26,296 nucleotides of DNA from Kiritimatiellia bacterium (GCA_017648225.1 JAGCJE010000024.1:1-26296), one strand, 5' to 3'; counted from the stretch's first letter, positions 1 to 8,182 are shown. Numbers and translations are program-made. Notes: generated by a model not told the origin, from the sequence alone.

Positions 1-1072
1 CGTAATCGAGAAGACTCTTCTCGCCGCCCGCGCCCGCGAAGCTGCGCGCGCCGCGCGCGAGTCTACGCGCCGCAAAGGAGTTATGGACGGGCTTTCTCTT
101 CCCGGCAAACTTAAAGACTGCTCAGAGCGCGATCCCGCGAAGACTGAACTGTATCTCGTCGAGGGTGATTCCGCCGGCGGTTCCGACTCTACGGGTCGCG
201 ATCGCGCTACTCAGGCGATTCTTCCCTTGCGCGGCAAGGTGATCAACGTGGAGAAGGCCCGTATCGACAGAGTTCTCGCCAACTCCGAAATCAGAACTCT
301 CATCACGGCCATCGGCTGCGGTTACGGTGAAGAGTGGGATATCGCGAAGGCGCGTTACCATAAGATCGTCATCATGACCGATGCCGACGTCGACGGCGCA
401 CATATCCGCACGCTTCTTCTAACGTTCTTCTACCGCAAGATGCCCGAACTCATCGAGCGCGGTTACGTCTATCTCGCGCAGCCTCCGCTCTACAAGGTCG
501 AGCGCAAGCAGAAGACTGAATACGTTCTTACCGACGGTGAGCTTACGCAGAAATTGCTGACCCTCGGACTCGACGATTTCGAGGTTAAGAACAAAGTGGG
601 CGAGGCCCTCGATAAGGAAAAAGCGAAAGAGCTTCTTACTTTGCTCGCCGAGATCGAGGCGACCGCGAAGATGGTCGAAGAGCGCGGCTACAAGGCCGAG
701 GAACTTGTCGGCGACGAATCCGCCCAGGGCTCCGGCGCGTCAATGCTGAAGAAGGAATTTCAGTCGCTTTCCGCCTACGGCTATGCGCCCGCAGACTGGT
801 TCGGCGGAGAGCTTAAGAAACTTCTCGACGATGTCCGTGCCCACGGCAAAGTAGGTCTTTCGATTTACCGGTTCAAGGGTCTTGGCGAAATGGACGCCGA
901 AGAGTTGTATGATACGACCATGAATCCCGAGAAACGCCACATGCTCCGCGTCAAACTGTCCGACGCCGTCGCTGCCGATAGAATGTTCTCGCTTCTGATG
1001 GGAGATGAGGTTGAGCCACGTCGCAAGTTCATCGAGGAGAATGCACTCAACGTCCGTAATCTTGACTTCTGA
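1..1072 (+). CDS. gyrB: DNA gyrase subunit B, C-terminal part (5' end outside window)
   Basis: GyrB is the ATPase/TOPRIM subunit of the cytoplasmic type II topoisomerase that introduces negative supercoils. The reading frame is open from base 2 (about 356 codons visible), so the ATG at 83 is internal and not the start. The segment opens with the conserved basic helix around AREAAR and RRKG. It continues into LPGKL.DCS, the TOPRIM motif EGDSAGGS, ILPLRGK.INVEKAR, and the metal-binding TDADVDGAHIRTLLLTFFYR. The C-terminal part has YRFKGLGEM, then TTMNPEKR, and ends in the usual gyrase tail RRKFIEENAL.VRNLDF, so the 3' end is complete. ParE has a similar layout, but the EGDSAGGS / GLGEM / VRNLDF combination favours GyrB. 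The gene ends 23 bases before a bidirectional terminator shared with the convergent glycosidase gene. Confidence 0.97.
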   Translation, partial: VIEKTLLAARAREAARAARESTRRKGVMDGLSLPGKLKDCSERDPAKTELYLVEGDSAGGSDSTGRDRATQAILPLRGKVINVEKARIDRVLANSEIRTLITAIGCGYGEEWDIAKARYHKIVIMTDADVDGAHIRTLLLTFFYRKMPELIERGYVYLAQPPLYKVERKQKTEYVLTDGELTQKLLTLGLDDFEVKNKVGEALDKEKAKELLTLLAEIEATAKMVEERGYKAEELVGDESAQGSGASMLKKEFQSLSAYGYAPADWFGGELKKLLDDVRAHGKVGLSIYRFKGLGEMDAEELYDTTMNPEKRHMLRVKLSDAVAADRMFSLLMGDEVEPRRKFIEENALNVRNLDF

Positions 1073-1095
1073 TTTTTATCCGATAATTCAGATGT

Positions 1096-1129
1096 AAAAA
1101 AAGTCCGGGGTTCGCCCCGGACTTTTTTT
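1096..1129. terminator. Perfect bidirectional rho-independent terminator between convergent genes
   Basis: A 15-bp perfect inverted repeat (seven A, then GTCCGGGG, and its complement) encloses a four-base TTCG loop, giving a T run on either strand. It lies 23 bases after the gyrB stop and 18 bases beyond the stop of the convergent GH36-like gene. It can therefore terminate both transcripts. Confidence 0.93.
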
Positions 1130-1147
1130 ATGCTTGAGCGCAGCGGC

Positions 1148-2965
1148 TTATTTTATTACGATGTAGCCGGAAGGCGGGCATTTAATGCGGTTCAGGCCCT
1201 TGGAGGCTTCGGTCTCGCAGACTTTTTCGCTAAGCGTGTTGTATATTTCGACGAGAGCGGGCTTTTCTGCGAGTTCCACGACGAGCGATTCGGCGGCGGT
1301 GCCATTGATGACGTAAGTGGTGCGCCTGTCGGCGGGAACCTTGACTGCCAAGCCGTCCGCGTGAACGGTGAAGATGCGCTCCTTGTCGTCCCAGCCTTCA
1401 AGAAGGACGTAGTCGGATTCCGCAAAATGAGGCTTAAATCCGCCCTTTAAAAGAGCGCCGCGGTGCTTAACCGTAAATTTAAGCCAAGCGTCAATCATCT
1501 TCAGGTGTTCCGGCGGAAGGTCTCTGAGCATCATTGAATACTGAATGACGCTGAAAAGGCAGTTGATGACATTGCGCGCGGCGCCTTCGGTCGTCTCGCC
1601 GGGATTCCATTCAAGCATATCGGCGTGGACGGCGCTCTTGCCGGAGGTCATGCGGAGTTTGGAGATGCCGATGCGGTTAGCGGTGAAGTTGCCGGGACAG
1701 TCCGCGACGCGCATCATATTGCCGTACTGGCGAATTCCGGGTCCGACATAAGCCTGGCGGAATTCAATGAGGATTCCAGGCTTTATCGCGTTGAGTCGGC
1801 TGTAGACGTCTTTCATGAGTCTGTCGACGGCTTCAGGGACCGTATCTATGTCGCGTCCGTCGCCGCGTAGTTTCTCGTTCTTTCCTCTGAACGCATCGAT
1901 GAAGTCAAGCTTGAATCCGTCGATATTCCATTCCTTGAGGGCCTTTTCATATGTGCCGATAAGGAATTCGCGGACTTCGGGAAATCTGGGATCGAGAATC
2001 GCCGCGCCTTCATGGTTGACTTCTGCGAGATATTTGCCTTTGAATCTCTCGTAGTTTTTGGAGTTTTTACCGACAAAGGGGACAGAGTACCAGACCATAT
2101 ACTTCATGCCGAGAGCCTGAACTTTTTTGACGTGGGAGGCCATATCGGGGAAGCGCATCCTGGAAACCTCCCAGTCTCCGTTGAACGCGTAACCGCGGTT
2201 TGTGTCCTCGGTCTCCCAGCCGTCGTCTACGATGAGAACTTTCATTCCGAGCTTGGAAGCGATGGCGCACTCCTTTTCAATCTGATCGGCGAAAACGTTC
2301 TGATGGAAGCAGTACCACGTCGAGTAGAGGGGGTCGAACGCGGAGTCAGGGACATCGGCAATTTCGAGCTTGGCCGCCTTTGTCATCCATTCGGCGGTTT
2401 CAGGAACGATCTCGGAATAATGCTTTTTGCGCCAGTCGTAGCGGACGGTAACCGAATACGACTTTATCGGCATTTCCTTTTTGTTGAAGAAGTTGAACTT
2501 AATGGGCAGAATCGAGCCTTCTTCGCGGACGCCGCCGTGAAATTCGACCTGGCGTTTAACTTCGCTCGACGAAACGGTAAGCTGGTTGTCGCCGCTTTCG
2601 GAATAGAACGTGTAAAGGGGCATCCACGACGCAAGATTCGAAGGGCATTTCGCCATCCAGTCCGGAGGGATCATCGTGTCGTAAAACGCGGGAACCCAGC
2701 GATGGGAAATATTTACCTGAGGGATCGTAAGCGCAACGGTGAATTTAGGCGGAACGGCGGGTTCGTCGCTTTCGATTGTCACAATGACCTCTCCGATTTC
2801 TTCGGCAGGTTTTGTTTTCTTGACGTTGAATTTCCAGGATCCCGGTTCACTGCACGAAACCAAAACATCGGCCGGGGCAATTCCTTTTACTGTTTCATTG
2901 AATTCAGCTGCGGATAAAGTTGCCGAGAAGAGGAGTGCTGTTGTAAGAATAAGTGATTTTTTCAT
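1148..2965 (-). CDS. Exported GH36-like alpha-galactosidase (melibiase-type) glycosidase
   Basis: This is a predicted exported (alpha/beta)8-barrel alpha-glycosidase of clan GH-D, likely removing alpha-galactosyl or related residues from glycans. Positions below count from the upstream ATG at 2977. The preferred start is M5 (base 2965), which gives a clean signal peptide (MKKSLILTTALLFSATLSA, cleavage near residue 23) and about 605 aa. A beta-rich N-terminal domain spans roughly 25-205. The barrel shows VLIVDDGWE (about 247-255), GMKYMVWYSVP, and IDGFKLDF, where D358 is the expected nucleophile. IEFRQAY and RVADCPGN follow; D426 is the candidate acid/base by analogy with GH36. A small beta domain closes the protein. 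No Shine-Dalgarno sequence precedes either ATG. The gene follows the GH116 gene by about 47 bases and ends at the shared terminator, so the two are probably co-transcribed. Exact substrate and subfamily (GH36, GH27 or a GH31-like relative) are uncertain. Confidence 0.8.
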   Translation of the reverse strand: MKKSLILTTALLFSATLSAAEFNETVKGIAPADVLVSCSEPGSWKFNVKKTKPAEEIGEVIVTIESDEPAVPPKFTVALTIPQVNISHRWVPAFYDTMIPPDWMAKCPSNLASWMPLYTFYSESGDNQLTVSSSEVKRQVEFHGGVREEGSILPIKFNFFNKKEMPIKSYSVTVRYDWRKKHYSEIVPETAEWMTKAAKLEIADVPDSAFDPLYSTWYCFHQNVFADQIEKECAIASKLGMKVLIVDDGWETEDTNRGYAFNGDWEVSRMRFPDMASHVKKVQALGMKYMVWYSVPFVGKNSKNYERFKGKYLAEVNHEGAAILDPRFPEVREFLIGTYEKALKEWNIDGFKLDFIDAFRGKNEKLRGDGRDIDTVPEAVDRLMKDVYSRLNAIKPGILIEFRQAYVGPGIRQYGNMMRVADCPGNFTANRIGISKLRMTSGKSAVHADMLEWNPGETTEGAARNVINCLFSVIQYSMMLRDLPPEHLKMIDAWLKFTVKHRGALLKGGFKPHFAESDYVLLEGWDDKERIFTVHADGLAVKVPADRRTTYVINGTAAESLVVELAEKPALVEIYNTLSEKVCETEASKGLNRIKCPPSGYIVIK

Positions 2966-3012
2966 ATTGAGAAGCATATTATTTAGGTTGGATTAAGTGG
3001 GCGTAATGTCGA

Positions 3013-5391
3013 TTATTTTTGTTGCTTAAAGATGATTTCATTAACATCGCCGCCGTGGGTCTTGAGCCACGCTAAAAGACAGTTCCAGCTCGCCATCGAG
3101 CGCGCGTAGTTGTGGCCGCATTCAGGCTCGTTGAACGGATTGCGCTTAAGTCCCTCGTGGCGGTCGCGGATCGCCTTGATTACGGTCAACGCCTCGTTGT
3201 CGTATCCCTGGAATATCATTTCGGCGGCGGCGACATATTCAAAGCCTGTCATGACCTCGCCGAAATACGGGAAGGGTATCTTTTCGCGTCCGCGAGGCCA
3301 GCTACCCATGAGAAGCCCCGCCTCGTCGCCGACGCAGTATGAGCGCATATTGTTGAAGTGATGTGTGAAATCCGAGAGAAAGTTGTACTTCATGATCGAA
3401 CGGCATGCCGTTTTCAGGTTTTCTTTTTCAGCGAGATCGCCTAAATCCCAAAGATGCGCCATCTGCTGTCCGACGAGCTGGTCGACGAGGCAGCATTTGC
3501 CGAGCTGGTATCTCAGTTCGCCGCGGCCTTCCGGTATTATCTGCTCGTAATACTCTCCATTGAAGAGCTCTTTGTCAATGCGTTTGGAACCCTTTTCGAA
3601 AATGGCGCGGCATTCAGTTGCAAAATCTTTGTCGCCTGTTGCTTTCGCCATTTCTTCGGCCGCTCTGAGGGCGCCCAAGTACCAAAAACCCATCTGAGAA
3701 TTAGGTCCATAGTAGTTGACGTCCATAGTGTTGTGCTGTTCGCCGTCCATAAGGCCCGACTTTTTTGCATCCCAGCCGACCGTCTGCCATTCTTTATCCC
3801 ATTTGTGGACGCCTTCGCCGCACCATGCGAACTCGAGGGCTTTTCTTACCTTCGGCCAAATCGATTTAAGCCACGCGTCGTCTCCGCTTATTTTCCAGTC
3901 GCGGTAGACCTTCATGATCGTTCCCATCTGGCCGTCGGCCGCGACTGCGCCCTTAAGCTCCGAGCCGAGCGGCAAGGGTGTTCTGAAGTCCATCGCCCCG
4001 GTCTTGGGGTTCATCGAATAATTGAATTCTACGTCGCGCATCGAACGCGCGAGATCGGGGAAGAGGCACGCAACGGCGTTCTCGTAATTCCAGACGTGTG
4101 TGCAGCTGCCGTGGCAGGAGCCCTCATGATGGAATGAACCCTCCCATCCCATGAAGTGGCCGCTCGGGATGCGAAAAACCGTCTGACTCTTCAATACGGC
4201 GAGATTTGAGAGCGCGGCTTCCTTAATCACGTCAGGCGCATCAAGAGCGATGACTTTGCGCGTGAAAGCGAGGGAGCGCTTTTCAAGTTCGTCAAGGCGC
4301 GGCACAATTTTAAGAGCGGCGTCTCGCGCGTCGACGTAGTGTTTGGAGTACCAGTTTCCGACGATTGTCTTTTCGTCTTCCCACGCCTGACGGTTGGGGA
4401 AGTTCCATGTGAAAGCGAAGCGGAAGGAGTCCTTTGATTTCGCGCCGACTGTTTTTTTCACGCACAGCGCGCCGTGGGGCGTCGTTTTCTCCTCGTCTTC
4501 GATCGTTTTAAGATTTCCGTCGTCGGATAAATCGTCCCAGAATTCAAGGATTGTTCTGCGCCAGCTGTTTTCGGCGCATTTCGTCTTATAAGAGATATCA
4601 GCCTTGGTTTCGGGGGTGGAGAGAGCGAACGTTCCCCACGCGGTCGAATTTGTCTCGACTCCGTCGGAAAGGCACATGACGCCTTTAAGGCCCGATTCGT
4701 CGAAATAGACGGTTCTGTTGTCTTTCTCTCCGCTTGTGCGCGTAAGGCGGCGCCATGTAAAGCCGGTCATCTTGCCGTCGTTGCCGACGGTGTTTCTTAC
4801 GAACGCGGCGATGGAAACTTCGAGCGGTTCGCCAGAGAGATTCTCTACTTCATATTCAAGCGATGCGACGGGAAGGGAGCTCGCCGCGCTGTCGCCAGGG
4901 ATAAAAGGTGAGAAGCCCTTGATGTTTACCTTGACCGGCAGATCCCTGTCGCTTAAATGGACCGTTCCGAACGGAAATGCGCCGTCAAACGTCGCGTTTC
5001 TGAAGCGCGGCAGGCCCGCCTGAGGAACGCTGTTGCCTTCGTCCGCGTAAAGTTCGGTCGGATGAAGAGGGCCCGCGAGCATTGTTACCGATTCATGGGT
5101 TTTGCCCTTAACGCGGATCGCGAAGAACGTGCGCGAGTCGGCTTGGCGCTCCAGCTCGCTCATCGTCTTGTTGGGCCTGTTCATGATTTCCCAGTCGACG
5201 ATTTCGCCGCGCCCGGAAAGCGAAATCGCTCCGCATCCGATGCCGCCCATGGGGAGTGCGACGCGCAGGGTGTGTTCGGAGTCGAAGTGTTTTACGACGG
5301 GCCATTCCCCTGCCGTGGCGGTCAAGGAGATCATGGAACATCCGGCGATTAACGCAATAGTGGACTTGCTTATAAAAGACGTATTTTTCAT
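3013..5391 (-). CDS. Exported GH116-family beta-glycosidase (GBA2/DUF608-type)
   Basis: The protein resembles the GH116 family (bacterial beta-glucosidases/xylosidases and human bile-acid glucosylceramidase GBA2), retaining enzymes acting on beta-linked sugars. A 792-aa product starts with a signal peptide (cleavage near A27/G28). The N-terminal beta-sandwich carries LPMGGIGCGAISLSGRGE, DWEIMNRPNK and FPFGTVHLSD.DLPVKV. The (alpha/alpha)6 catalytic domain shows HVWNYE (E437, the expected nucleophile), EQHNTMDVNYYGPNS (D557, the expected acid/base) and ALRAAEEMA, followed by GEVMTGFEY and a C-terminal SMASWN. Both catalytic motifs are intact. The residue assignment follows the Thermoanaerobacterium GH116 structure from memory, not from an alignment. 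The ATG lies 6 nt after an extended -10 box with no Shine-Dalgarno sequence, suggesting a leaderless message. It heads a probable two-gene unit with the GH36-like gene. Confidence 0.9.
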   Translation of the reverse strand: MKNTSFISKSTIALIAGCSMISLTATAGEWPVVKHFDSEHTLRVALPMGGIGCGAISLSGRGEIVDWEIMNRPNKTMSELERQADSRTFFAIRVKGKTHESVTMLAGPLHPTELYADEGNSVPQAGLPRFRNATFDGAFPFGTVHLSDRDLPVKVNIKGFSPFIPGDSAASSLPVASLEYEVENLSGEPLEVSIAAFVRNTVGNDGKMTGFTWRRLTRTSGEKDNRTVYFDESGLKGVMCLSDGVETNSTAWGTFALSTPETKADISYKTKCAENSWRRTILEFWDDLSDDGNLKTIEDEEKTTPHGALCVKKTVGAKSKDSFRFAFTWNFPNRQAWEDEKTIVGNWYSKHYVDARDAALKIVPRLDELEKRSLAFTRKVIALDAPDVIKEAALSNLAVLKSQTVFRIPSGHFMGWEGSFHHEGSCHGSCTHVWNYENAVACLFPDLARSMRDVEFNYSMNPKTGAMDFRTPLPLGSELKGAVAADGQMGTIMKVYRDWKISGDDAWLKSIWPKVRKALEFAWCGEGVHKWDKEWQTVGWDAKKSGLMDGEQHNTMDVNYYGPNSQMGFWYLGALRAAEEMAKATGDKDFATECRAIFEKGSKRIDKELFNGEYYEQIIPEGRGELRYQLGKCCLVDQLVGQQMAHLWDLGDLAEKENLKTACRSIMKYNFLSDFTHHFNNMRSYCVGDEAGLLMGSWPRGREKIPFPYFGEVMTGFEYVAAAEMIFQGYDNEALTVIKAIRDRHEGLKRNPFNEPECGHNYARSMASWNCLLAWLKTHGGDVNEIIFKQQK

Positions 5392-5397
5392 TCAGTA

Positions 5398-5406
5398 ATT
5401 GTATCA
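5398..5406 (-). promoter_or_regulatory. Extended -10 promoter element for the GH116 gene (leaderless geometry)
   Basis: On the minus strand the sequence reads TGATACAAT-TACTGA-ATG: an extended -10 (TG, one base, TACAAT) followed by exactly six bases and then the start codon at 5391. The usual hexamer-to-start distance puts +1 on or next to the A of ATG. Confidence 0.6.
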
Positions 5407-5439
5407 AATTATCCCTGTTATATCTATGGATATTCCAAC

Positions 5440-5468
5440 TTGTTTTCGGGTGCGGTATTTGTTAGAAT
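5440..5468 (+). promoter_or_regulatory. Predicted sigma70-type promoter for the RidA-like gene
   Basis: TTGTTT (5440-5445), a 17-base spacer, then TAGAAT (5463-5468) preceded by TG one base upstream (extended -10). The expected transcript start is near 5475, leaving a leader of about 33 nt that includes GAAGGA. It is divergent from the GH116 promoter. Confidence 0.5.
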
Positions 5469-5507
5469 TTAAAATGAAATTTTCCCAATACGAAGGACGT
5501 TTAATTA

Positions 5508-6332
5508 ATGTCAGCAGATTTTCCAGAAATCGATTTTGCTCTCCCGGGATCGGTCGCCTTTTCTCTCGGTTGCTGCGTTGTGTCTGAGGATCAATGGGGA
5601 CGATATGCCCTCATAAAAGGAGTGGCGCCCGACGATCCTTCGTCTTCACCATACGATCAGACTCTTTCGGCTTTCGATCGGCTTGAACGTGAGCTGGCCG
5701 AGGCGGGTATGACGTTTGCGAACGTCGTGCGGACATGGATTTACGCCGACCGCATCCTCGACTGGTATTCCGACTTCAATAAGGCGCGAAACTCCTTTTT
5801 TACTTCACGCGGCGTTTATGACCGGTACGTACCCGCCTCTACGGGAATAGGGTGGACGAACTCCGTCGGCGTCAGACTCGTGCTCGGTGCGTTTGCGGTA
5901 TCTCCTAAATGTCCTGGATCAGTTGAATTTGAGGCGTTACCTAGTCCGCTTCAGTGCCCCGCGCTGGAATATGGCTCGAGTTTTTCGCGCGCAGCCGAGG
6001 TGCGTACGCCTGGGTGGAAGCGCGTCATCGTTTCGGGAACGGCCTCTATTAAGCCTAATAGTCATGAGGTGGCTCATGTCGGGGATATTGACGAACAGAT
6101 CAACTGTACGATGAATGCCGTTGACGCGATCTACCGCTCTCGCGGATTGTCTCTTAAGGACGTTTCCGGCGCGCTTGTCTATCTGAAGGAAGAGCGCTAC
6201 CGCGGTAATTGGGAGCGTTGGCTCAAAGCACACGATGAATATCCGCGAGAACATTCGCGCGCTATTGTTGCCGATGTCTGCAGGGATGAATGGCTGTTTG
6301 AAATTGAATCAGACGCCTTTAAGCTGATTTAA
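5508..6332 (+). CDS. Tandem RidA/YjgF-fold protein, chorismatase-like architecture
   Basis: A 274-aa cytoplasmic protein made of two RidA (YjgF/UK114)-type domains. The N-terminal half (about 1-135) contains MTFANVVRTWIYADRILDWY.DFN.ARN.FF and PASTGIG. This pattern recalls the tandem-domain chorismatases (FkbO/Hyg5/XanB2 group) and related proteins of unknown function. The C-terminal half (about 165-274) is more typical RidA: VSGTASI, H.GDID.Q, SLKDV.GALVYLKE, and ADVCRDEWLFEIES. Chorismatases hydrolyse chorismate to hydroxybenzoates, whereas single-domain RidA proteins deaminate reactive enamines/imines; I cannot decide between these activities. GAAGGA lies about 10 nt before the chosen ATG. 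No signal peptide is visible. The ZIP transporter gene follows after 45 bases and may be co-transcribed. Confidence 0.65.
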   Translation: MSADFPEIDFALPGSVAFSLGCCVVSEDQWGRYALIKGVAPDDPSSSPYDQTLSAFDRLERELAEAGMTFANVVRTWIYADRILDWYSDFNKARNSFFTSRGVYDRYVPASTGIGWTNSVGVRLVLGAFAVSPKCPGSVEFEALPSPLQCPALEYGSSFSRAAEVRTPGWKRVIVSGTASIKPNSHEVAHVGDIDEQINCTMNAVDAIYRSRGLSLKDVSGALVYLKEERYRGNWERWLKAHDEYPREHSRAIVADVCRDEWLFEIESDAFKLI

Positions 6333-6377
6333 GAGAGGCGTGAAACTATCAAATACGCTTGATGAATCTTCGTTAAA

Positions 6378-7130
6378 ATGAAAGTATTGCTGACAGTCCT
6401 TGTTTCAGTAGGTTTATCGACTACAGTCGGTGTCGTCGGCGGACTTTTGGTTCGCGCGCTTCCGCACAGGCTTAACGACATCGTCATGGGCTTTTCGGCC
6501 GGCATAATGCTCTCTGCTGCTACCGTGGGCCTTTTGGCGGGTGCCTTCACGCCCGAGCCTCAATCGATTTTGCTCGCTGTCGCCGGCGCTCTCACGGGCG
6601 CGGCCGTCATAAGTCTGTTAGACCGTTTTGTTCCGCATTTGCATCGGATCGCGGGCGTGGACTTTGAAAAGCACCGCTCAAACGGCGCGATCAGCAAATC
6701 GCTTCTTTTCGTTGCGGCGCTTGCGATTCATAAAATCCCCGAAGGTCTGGCCGTCGGCGTCAGTTTCGGGACGGGAGATATCGGCGACGTGGTGACGATT
6801 ACAACGGCGATTTCGCTTCAGAATATTCCGGAGGCGTTCGTTATCGTCGCTCCGCTTTTTGCCGTCGGAGTTAGAGCGCCGCGGATAATCGCGATTTCGC
6901 TCGGTATCGGAGCTGTAAGCATCTGCTCGGTTTTGTCGGGCTATGCGCTCGTGTCGGTATTCACAGGCGTTCTGCCGTTTCTTCTCGCGGCGGCGGGCGG
7001 TGCGATGCTATATATCATCAGCGATGAAATAATCCCTGAATCGCATGCTCACGGGTTTGAGAAAGGTGCGACGTTCGCGCTGATTGTAGGATTTCTTATT
7101 GTCCTCATCCTTCGAAGTGTTTTAGAATAA
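6378..7130 (+). CDS. ZIP-family divalent metal transporter (ZupT-like)
   Basis: A 250-aa inner-membrane protein with about eight hydrophobic segments, the usual size for bacterial ZIP (ZupT/GufA-type) transporters that import Zn2+, Fe2+ or related cations. The signature metal-binding motifs are both present: HKIPEG in TM4 (H118, E122) and QNIPE in TM5 (Q148, N149, E152). IIPESHAHG lies near the C-terminus. A short loop with histidines (HLHRIAG.DFEKH) sits between TM3 and TM4 where ZIP proteins usually have a variable metal-binding loop. No Shine-Dalgarno sequence is visible, and the start was chosen because it begins the first hydrophobic segment (MKVLLTVLVSVGLSTTVG). It is convergent with the patatin gene. 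Metal specificity cannot be read from the sequence. Confidence 0.9.
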   Translation: MKVLLTVLVSVGLSTTVGVVGGLLVRALPHRLNDIVMGFSAGIMLSAATVGLLAGAFTPEPQSILLAVAGALTGAAVISLLDRFVPHLHRIAGVDFEKHRSNGAISKSLLFVAALAIHKIPEGLAVGVSFGTGDIGDVVTITTAISLQNIPEAFVIVAPLFAVGVRAPRIIAISLGIGAVSICSVLSGYALVSVFTGVLPFLLAAAGGAMLYIISDEIIPESHAHGFEKGATFALIVGFLIVLILRSVLE

Positions 7131-7193
7131 TATCACTTCATTCCCCGTCTAAAGCCGTTCAAGTTCTTTGGAACAGAATCCGGGCGCCGGCGT

Positions 7194-8060
7194 TTAACCG
7201 TACGTCCAATTCTCGATTTCCGGTTCGATTTTAACTGCGGCCCGGCGGCCGAGATCGTAGATGCGTTGCATCACTTTAGGGTCGTGGCAAACGCGGGAGA
7301 TTTCAAGCGGCTTTTCGGGCGCAATCAGAACAGCGGCGCCTTTTGCGACCTGCTCGTCGATATATTCCAGAGTCTGATTGTACCGGACGTGGCGGTTTTT
7401 CAGCGCTTCGTAAATCGCGGGGCAGCGGCGCAGGAGCGGTTTAATGAGAGCGGTTTTGCGTGAAGGGGATTTGCGGTAGCCGTGCGCCCTTGTGGTTATC
7501 ACGATGTTCCTTTCGAAGCCGATCGATTCAAAGTATTTCAGAGGAATTCCGTCTGAAAGTCCTCCGTCGAGATACTTTCTGCCGTCGATTTCAACGGCGC
7601 GCGAGACGAGCGGCATGGACGCTGAAGCACGAATCCAATCGAGCGCCGTGTCGTCGCATCTGTCGATCTTTCTGTAGACGGGCTCTCCCGTTTCGACGTC
7701 GGTAGCTACGATGTGGAATTCCATCGGATTTCGTTCAAAGGCCGATGTGTCGAATACGTCAAGCTTCCTGGGCAGTTCGCGATAGCAGAATTCGGCTCCG
7801 AAAAGATCGCCCGTAAAAAGGAGCGATCGCCATGAGCAGTATCGGGGATCGCGGGCGAAGCGTTTGTTGTAGCGGATGACGCGGCCGATCTGACCGCTTT
7901 TGTAATTGCACCCGAAGCATGCGCCGGCGGAAACGCCGATAAGGCCGTCGAATTTGAGCCCTCGCTCCATAAAGACATCGAGAACTCCAGCGGTGAAAAG
8001 TCCGCGCATCGCTCCGCCCTCGAGAACGAGGCCGATTTTCGTTTTTAACGCTTCTGACAT
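7194..8060 (-). CDS. Patatin-like phospholipase (YjjU type)
   Basis: A patatin-family serine acyl hydrolase of 288-291 aa, similar in size to E. coli YjjU-type proteins. Counting from the upstream ATG at 8069, the oxyanion-hole loop is LEGGAMRGLFTAG (17-23) and the nucleophile elbow is GVSAG (S47). The catalytic Asp lies in YLDGGLSDGIP (D168), so the Ser-Asp dyad is intact. PMEFHIVATDVETGEP and IRASASMPLVS are further family blocks. No signal peptide or membrane helix is seen, so it is probably cytoplasmic or peripheral. I prefer the ATG at 8060 (MSEALKTKIGLV). An extended -10 (TGATACAAT, 8079-8071) ends only one base before the ATG at 8069, so a transcript from it would not contain that codon. 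The physiological lipid substrate is unknown. Confidence 0.9.
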   Translation of the reverse strand: MSEALKTKIGLVLEGGAMRGLFTAGVLDVFMERGLKFDGLIGVSAGACFGCNYKSGQIGRVIRYNKRFARDPRYCSWRSLLFTGDLFGAEFCYRELPRKLDVFDTSAFERNPMEFHIVATDVETGEPVYRKIDRCDDTALDWIRASASMPLVSRAVEIDGRKYLDGGLSDGIPLKYFESIGFERNIVITTRAHGYRKSPSRKTALIKPLLRRCPAIYEALKNRHVRYNQTLEYIDEQVAKGAAVLIAPEKPLEISRVCHDPKVMQRIYDLGRRAAVKIEPEIENWTYG

Positions 8061-8070
8061 ATATGGCATT

Positions 8071-8079
8071 ATTGTATCA
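8071..8079 (-). promoter_or_regulatory. Extended -10 promoter element for the patatin-like gene
   Basis: The minus strand reads TGATACAAT, identical to the element upstream of the GH116 gene. Ten bases separate it from the ATG at 8060, predicting a leader of about four bases or none. It also argues against the ATG at 8069. Confidence 0.55.
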
Positions 8080-8152
8080 TATTATCGTCAACTGTAGAGA
8101 CGCTGGTACAGAAAAACAAAAGACGGGAAAATATGTCAAGGCAGGGATTAAG

Positions 8153-8182
8153 TTGACTATTTATCCGAGAATTGGGTATACT
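8153..8182 (+). promoter_or_regulatory. Predicted sigma70-type promoter for the SGNH hydrolase gene
   Basis: TTGACT (8153-8158), an 18-base spacer, then TATACT (8177-8182): five of six matches to consensus in each box. The predicted leader is about 85 nt. A second TATAAT at 8210-8215 has only a weak -35. Confidence 0.6.

Noticed and set aside
83..1072. ATG at 83 as the start of a complete 329-aa protein
   Set aside because: The frame is open to base 2, and the residues before the ATG (AREAAR, RRKG) are conserved GyrB sequence, so it is an internal methionine.
2012..2917. 301-codon plus-strand open frame opposite the GH36-like gene
   Set aside because: It is antisense to a gene with clear family motifs, shows no recognisable domain, and reflects the codon bias of the opposite strand.
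7155..7180. Small hairpin GTTC-TTTG-GAAC as terminator between the ZIP and patatin genes
   Set aside because: The stem is only four pairs and no T run follows on either strand.
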